Of a stretch of 64,000 bases of DNA, positions 63,259 to 64,000 are shown piece by piece. The position numbers and the translations under genes were made by a program. The DNA is from Arthrobacter sp. Leaf234 (GTDB lineage Bacteria; Actinomycetota; Actinomycetes; Actinomycetales; Micrococcaceae): NCBI RefSeq assembly GCF_001422665.1, contig NZ_LMLU01000005.1:517307-581306 (forward strand). The letters are read 5' to 3'. Position 1 is the first letter of the stretch. Each line of letters begins with the position of its first letter. The notes under the pieces are model-generated. The model was given only the letters and a program-made list of their open reading frames with translations. It was not told the origin of the DNA and did no database searches.

Positions 63259-63299
63259 CAGCCGGTCAGCCCGCCGTCGGGCCCGCCAGCCGGTCAGCC
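63259..63299. repeat. 13-bp direct repeat at the convergent 3' ends
   Basis: CAGCCGGTCAGCC occurs at 63259-63271 and 63287-63299, 28 bases apart. The first copy covers the stop codon of the minus-strand gene. Confidence 0.7.
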
Positions 63300-64000
63300 G
63301 GCGGCACGAGGGCCAGCGCCCCCACCAGGGAGGCATAGGCCTCGAGGGAGTGCTGCCGTCCCGGGATCTCCTCCTGCGCATACTGCACGGCGAGGGACTG
63401 GGCGGGAGCAGCCCCGAGGGGCCGCGCATCCCCGCCGGACTCCGATGCGAGGCGCGCAGCGGGTGCGGCGCCGGTCGCAGCGAGTGCCTCCGGACCGAAG
63501 AGGGCGACGGCGGGAACTGTGGAGCCGGTGAAGCGCGCCGGCCGGGTCAGGCCCGTGTAGCCCACCCCGTGCCCGACGAGGGCCGTGCGTGCCCGTGCCG
63601 CGTGCAGCGCCCCGGCGAGTCCGGCCAGGTCCGCTGAGGAGAGGGGGTCGTCGCTCTCTGCCAGGATTTCGACCGATTCGACCACGGCGTCGGAGGTGCG
63701 CTCGACGGTCAGCACCCCGATCGCCGGGACGGGGCTGCTGCTGCCGGTGCGACCACGACCCCGCGGCACCGACGGGCGACGGCGTGCGCCAGGGCTTCCG
63801 CCAGCGGGTCGGTGCGGGGCACGTTGGCTGATGCATGCAGGTCCTGCCACCACACCGGCGTCCGACCGGCGTCCGACCGGCGACGGACCGTCGGCGGCGA
63901 CCGGGGAGGTGAAGAGGTCCGGGATGCCGACGGATCCCTCCGGTGCCGAGACGTCGGCGCCGGGGTGCAGCCTCGCGAGCTCCGCCGGCGTGTGGACGAG
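63266..64000 (-). CDS. Protein of unknown function, N-terminus beyond the window, probable frame disturbance
   Basis: The minus-strand frame is open from the window edge to the stop at 63266 (about 244 residues). Its last 130 residues (from VLTVERTSDAVVESVE) and first 40 (LVHTPAELARLHPGAD) look like normal coding sequence. Between about 63735 and 63875 this frame turns Arg/Pro/Gly-rich, while the +1 frame reads WWQDLHASANVPRTDPLAEA and looks like the true coding text. A tandem 11-bp expansion lies at the first junction and a GCA run at the second. It may be a pseudogene or a protein with a scrambled middle. No family is recognised. It faces the kinase/FHA array tail to tail. Confidence 0.55.
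   Translation of the reverse strand, partial: LVHTPAELARLHPGADVSAPEGSVGIPDLFTSPVAADGPSPVGRRSDAGVVAGPACISQRAPHRPAGGSPGARRRPSVPRGRGRTGSSSPVPAIGVLTVERTSDAVVESVEILAESDDPLSSADLAGLAGALHAARARTALVGHGVGYTGLTRPARFTGSTVPAVALFGPEALAATGAAPAARLASESGGDARPLGAAPAQSLAVQYAQEEIPGRQHSLEAYASLVGALALVPPADRLAGPTAG
63854..63886. repeat. 11-bp tandem repeat at a frame break
   Basis: Two perfect copies of ACCGGCGTCCG (63854-63875) followed by a third, diverged copy (63876-63886). Removing two units (22 bp) joins the coding-like upstream frame to the WWQDLH frame. Confidence 0.85.

Overview
The window is high-GC actinobacterial chromosome. The gene set (acyl-CoA carboxylase with an epsilon subunit, group I BirA, SufS-SufU, DUF2505, an SCO4848-type membrane protein, an LpdA-type quinone reductase without redox cysteines) and the frequent GTG starts and ATGA/GTGA overlaps point to Micrococcales, most likely an Arthrobacter-like Micrococcaceae. 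This is inferred from gene content and protein style, not from a search. No rRNA, tRNA, CRISPR array, insertion sequence or prophage was seen.

Region 1 (1-10.3 kb) is an exopolysaccharide/capsule locus: the tail of a PKD-domain secreted protein, a glycosyltransferase, a Wzy/ligase-like membrane protein, a Wzz/Wzc-type tyrosine autokinase, a low-molecular-weight tyrosine phosphatase, a GT2 enzyme, a Wzx-type flippase and a secreted beta-helix protein with an Ala-Pro linker. Region 2 (10.4-16.1 kb) holds sufS-sufU and a minus-strand run of DUF2505, SCO4848-like, nhaA and a histidine kinase. Region 3 (16.3-36.1 kb) is mainly housekeeping: mfd; a nucleoside-salvage set (purine nucleoside phosphorylase, phospho-sugar mutase, deoC); an LpdA-like reductase; an MHS-family transporter; a Ser/Thr kinase with a lipoprotein partner; the biotin-carrying acyl-CoA carboxylase alpha chain with maf; an AMIN-like secreted protein; a dicarboxylate symporter; and a DUF885 protein. 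Region 4 (36.3-39.1 kb) is a second small polysaccharide operon (two glycosyltransferases and a NodB-type deacetylase). Region 5 (39.1-45.6 kb) has a thioesterase, the acyl-CoA carboxylase beta and epsilon chains, a divergent SDR, and a birA - PH-domain - adenylate cyclase run.

Region 6 (45.8-63.2 kb) is the most striking part. It is one co-directional, mostly overlapping array: a 2041-residue surface protein of Ig-like and FN3 repeats, a MoxR ATPase, a DUF58 protein, a transglutaminase-fold membrane protein, a PP2C phosphatase, a zinc-ribbon FHA protein, a transmembrane Ser/Thr kinase, an FHA-HTH protein and an RDD-FHA membrane protein. It looks like a phosphothreonine-controlled cell-surface assembly system. 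The transglutaminase has Asp where the catalytic Cys should be, so it is probably a pseudoenzyme. The last 0.7 kb carries a minus-strand gene of unknown function with a tandem 11-bp expansion that appears to have shifted its frame.

Regulatory patterns visible by eye: a shared palindrome (TTGTAGG-N3-CCTACAA) lies upstream of both acyl-CoA carboxylase genes, and at least seven genes have a TAnnnT box 6-7 bases before the start codon, which suggests leaderless transcripts.
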